A DNA stretch of 64,000 nucleotides from an uncultured Actinomycetes bacterium. GTDB taxonomy: Bacteria > Actinomycetota > Actinomycetes > Mycobacteriales > Nakamurellaceae. A program made the translations under genes and the position numbers. The notes under the pieces were generated by a model, which saw nothing but the letters and a program-made list of their open reading frames with translations, was not told the DNA's origin and made no database searches. This document shows positions 62,931 through 64,000 of the stretch, piece after piece. Every line of letters starts with the position of its first letter. Positions within the stretch are counted from its first letter, which is position 1. The stretch covers positions 62,001-126,000 of the forward strand of contig CALANS010000158.1 of NCBI GenBank assembly GCA_937926105.1. Direction: 5' to 3'.

Positions 62931-63260
62931 CTATGCCACGAGCTGGCGGCGCAGTTGGTCAAGTTCCCGGGCGATCCGTTCGACGGTGCTGGCGGGCGAC
63001 TCCGCGGCCGTCCGCAGCTGATCGAGTACCCAGCCCCGCACCAACGACGAGACTGTCACCTCGAGCGCCGCCGCATAGCGGCTCAACTCCTCGAACTCGT
63101 CAGGGTTGAGCCGCACGGACAGCACCTTGCCGCGCTGCGCTCCTGGCCGAGTTGCCGCGCTCGACAGCGGCTCATCCCGGGTCGCTTCTGCACGTTCGCG
63201 TTCCCTTTGAAGATCTTCGTCCGTGGGCGCGGCCACCGCGCTAGTTGGACTGTCAGCCAT
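62931..63260 (-). CDS. Ribbon-helix-helix antitoxin-like protein
   Basis: A 109-residue protein with a disordered acidic N-terminal half and a C-terminal RHH-type motif: KVLSVRLNPDEFEELSRYA then VTVSSLVRGWVLDQL. The strand VLSVRL would pair across a dimer to contact DNA. ATG 63260 has GGAGG nine bases upstream; the ATG nine bases earlier is too close to it. It overlaps the end of the toxin-like gene by eight bases, so it is the second gene of the pair. Confidence 0.75.
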   Translation of the reverse strand: MADSPTSAVAAPTDEDLQRERERAEATRDEPLSSAATRPGAQRGKVLSVRLNPDEFEELSRYAAALEVTVSSLVRGWVLDQLRTAAESPASTVERIARELDQLRRQLVA

Positions 63261-63570
63261 CGGATCCATCCTCCAAATACTGGCGCAGCGCCGCGCCTCT
63301 TGTCTTCCATGCGGTTGCCCCGCGCAGGACACCGTGAGCGTCCCGAAGCGCGACAACGGTGATCACCATCCGAGCCGTCGGCGAGTATCCGACGATCCGG
63401 ACGCTGTTGGCGTGCGCCGACTTCGGATCCGGCTCGTCGACGAGCCGGTCAGGGTCGTTGACCACCTCCGCCGTCCACGCCGGCACGACGTCGGCCGCGT
63501 TCGGGTAGCGCGCGGATCGGCTGCCGATGTGCCGCGCCGCTTCCTCACTCCACTCGATCCGCTCCGACAC
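63253..63570 (-). CDS. BrnT-like toxin candidate
   Basis: A 105-residue protein beginning SERIEWSEEAARHI. The core VVNDPDRLVDEPDPKS, VRIVGYSPTARMVITVVAL and ATAWKTRGAAL follows the strand-helix order of BrnT-like RNases and of an actinobacterial toxin family paired with RHH proteins. GTG 63570 is set by a leaderless promoter. The toxin-first, antitoxin-second order fits BrnT/BrnA. Confidence 0.65.
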   Translation of the reverse strand: MSERIEWSEEAARHIGSRSARYPNAADVVPAWTAEVVNDPDRLVDEPDPKSAHANSVRIVGYSPTARMVITVVALRDAHGVLRGATAWKTRGAALRQYLEDGSDG

Positions 63571-63577
63571 GTATGAC

Positions 63578-63606
63578 AGTGTATGACGTAGCACTCTATG
63601 TGGCAA
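63578..63606 (-). promoter_or_regulatory. Promoter of the BrnT-like/RHH pair
   Basis: On the minus strand TTGCCA (63606-63601), 17 bases, TACACT (63583-63578) and seven bases to GTG 63570: a leaderless promoter. Two GTATGAC copies (63571-63577, 63581-63587) could be RHH operator half-sites. Confidence 0.6.
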
Positions 63607-63747
63607 CAGCGACCGGACTGCGCGCCCCACGGCCACGAACCGAAACGGATCCGGCAACCCGGAAGTCCGGCGTATTGCAACGGCCCATTAGCACTTGCGC
63701 TGTAAGACTGCTAGCGCTGGGTCTCGCCTAATATCGTCTGGGGTCGG

Positions 63748-64000
63748 GTGGAGCGGTTGCTGGCGAACCCGCCGGTCAGCAGGCCTACCGCGCCCACGAC
63801 GGCCCGGGCTCCCAAGCAACGGCAGGCAAGACTGAGCGAGAACCAGACCAAGGCCCTGGTCGCGGATTACCTGGCGGGAACGTCCATCGCCGGCGTGGCC
63901 GGCAAATACGACGTCGACCATGCCACCGCCCTACGGCGGCTCAAGCTCGCTGGCGTACGGACGCGGTCTCCGCACCGCGCGATCCCGGACACCGAGTTGC
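63748..64000 (+). CDS. HTH protein, recombinase C-terminal-like, runs off the window
   Basis: An open frame of 84 codons to the window edge with two helix-turn-helix-like blocks: RLSENQTKALVADYLAGTSI then AGVAGKYDVDHATALRRLKL, and a second repeat beginning RTRSPHRAIPDTEL. This arrangement is seen in the DNA-binding tails of serine recombinases and in free-standing HTH relics. GTG 63748 is the first start; no strong ribosome site. Confidence 0.55.
   Translation, partial: MERLLANPPVSRPTAPTTARAPKQRQARLSENQTKALVADYLAGTSIAGVAGKYDVDHATALRRLKLAGVRTRSPHRAIPDTEL

Overview
The window is high-GC DNA with strongly GC-biased third codon positions, frequent GTG starts, many 4-base ATGA/GTGA gene overlaps and several leaderless-looking promoters. 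Together with the gene families present (CGNR regulator, actinobacterial-type ArsC, mycothiol-type DinB protein, AbiE and BrnT-like modules) this points to a free-living actinomycete. The genus cannot be fixed from the sequence.

Layout. 1-13.7 kb is mixed chromosome: a dehydratase cut by the window edge, a methyltransferase, an MFS exporter broken by an out-of-frame deletion, a tautomerase, a LysR regulator, a GNAT acetyltransferase, a DMT exporter divergent from a CGNR regulator, a decayed alcohol dehydrogenase, an S66 peptidase, and an arsenic locus (arsR divergent from arsM-acr3-arsC, with a palindromic operator over both promoters). 13.9-24.4 kb is a minus-strand catabolic operon: sugar ABC importer, a NamZ-like (DUF1343) exo-N-acetylmuramidase, a zinc dehydrogenase, a class I aldolase, an FGGY kinase and a GHL10 glycosidase-like protein, followed upstream by a GntR/UTRA regulator with a perfect palindrome at its start. 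No MurQ etherase is present, so any muramic acid route here would be non-canonical.

24.5-43.7 kb is a second catabolic locus. It holds an alpha-L-fucosidase (GH95) and four steps of the non-phosphorylative L-fucose pathway (AKR fucose dehydrogenase, COG3618 lactonase, L-fuconate dehydratase with all catalytic residues, SDR). Interleaved with them are a prolyl-oligopeptidase-family S9 peptidase, an Xaa-Pro aminopeptidase, a cis-3-hydroxyproline-dehydratase-like enolase-superfamily enzyme and a complete oligopeptide ABC transporter. A FadR-type GntR regulator sits at the right end. The same GGTT-rich motif, reading GGTTATCTGGTTGTC in its best copy, occurs at the three promoter regions that drive these genes, so they look like one regulon for fucosylated, proline-rich glycopeptides.

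44-62.7 kb is an accessory segment bounded by two ~400-bp direct repeats. Each repeat carries the decayed 3' end of a tyrosine integrase, a CRISPR-repeat-like hairpin insertion and a tRNA-3'-end-like sequence. Copy A is followed by an AbiEi/AbiEii toxin-antitoxin pair, copy B by a BrnT-like/RHH pair. Between them lie 14 co-oriented genes: a branched-chain-amino-acid-type ABC importer and a set of amide, ester and peptide hydrolases (two isochorismatase-family enzymes, RidA, C45, CocE/NonD, M20, HpPgdA-like deacetylase, ACMSD-like amidohydrolase, SDR) with their own GntR. The window ends in a recombinase-like HTH gene.
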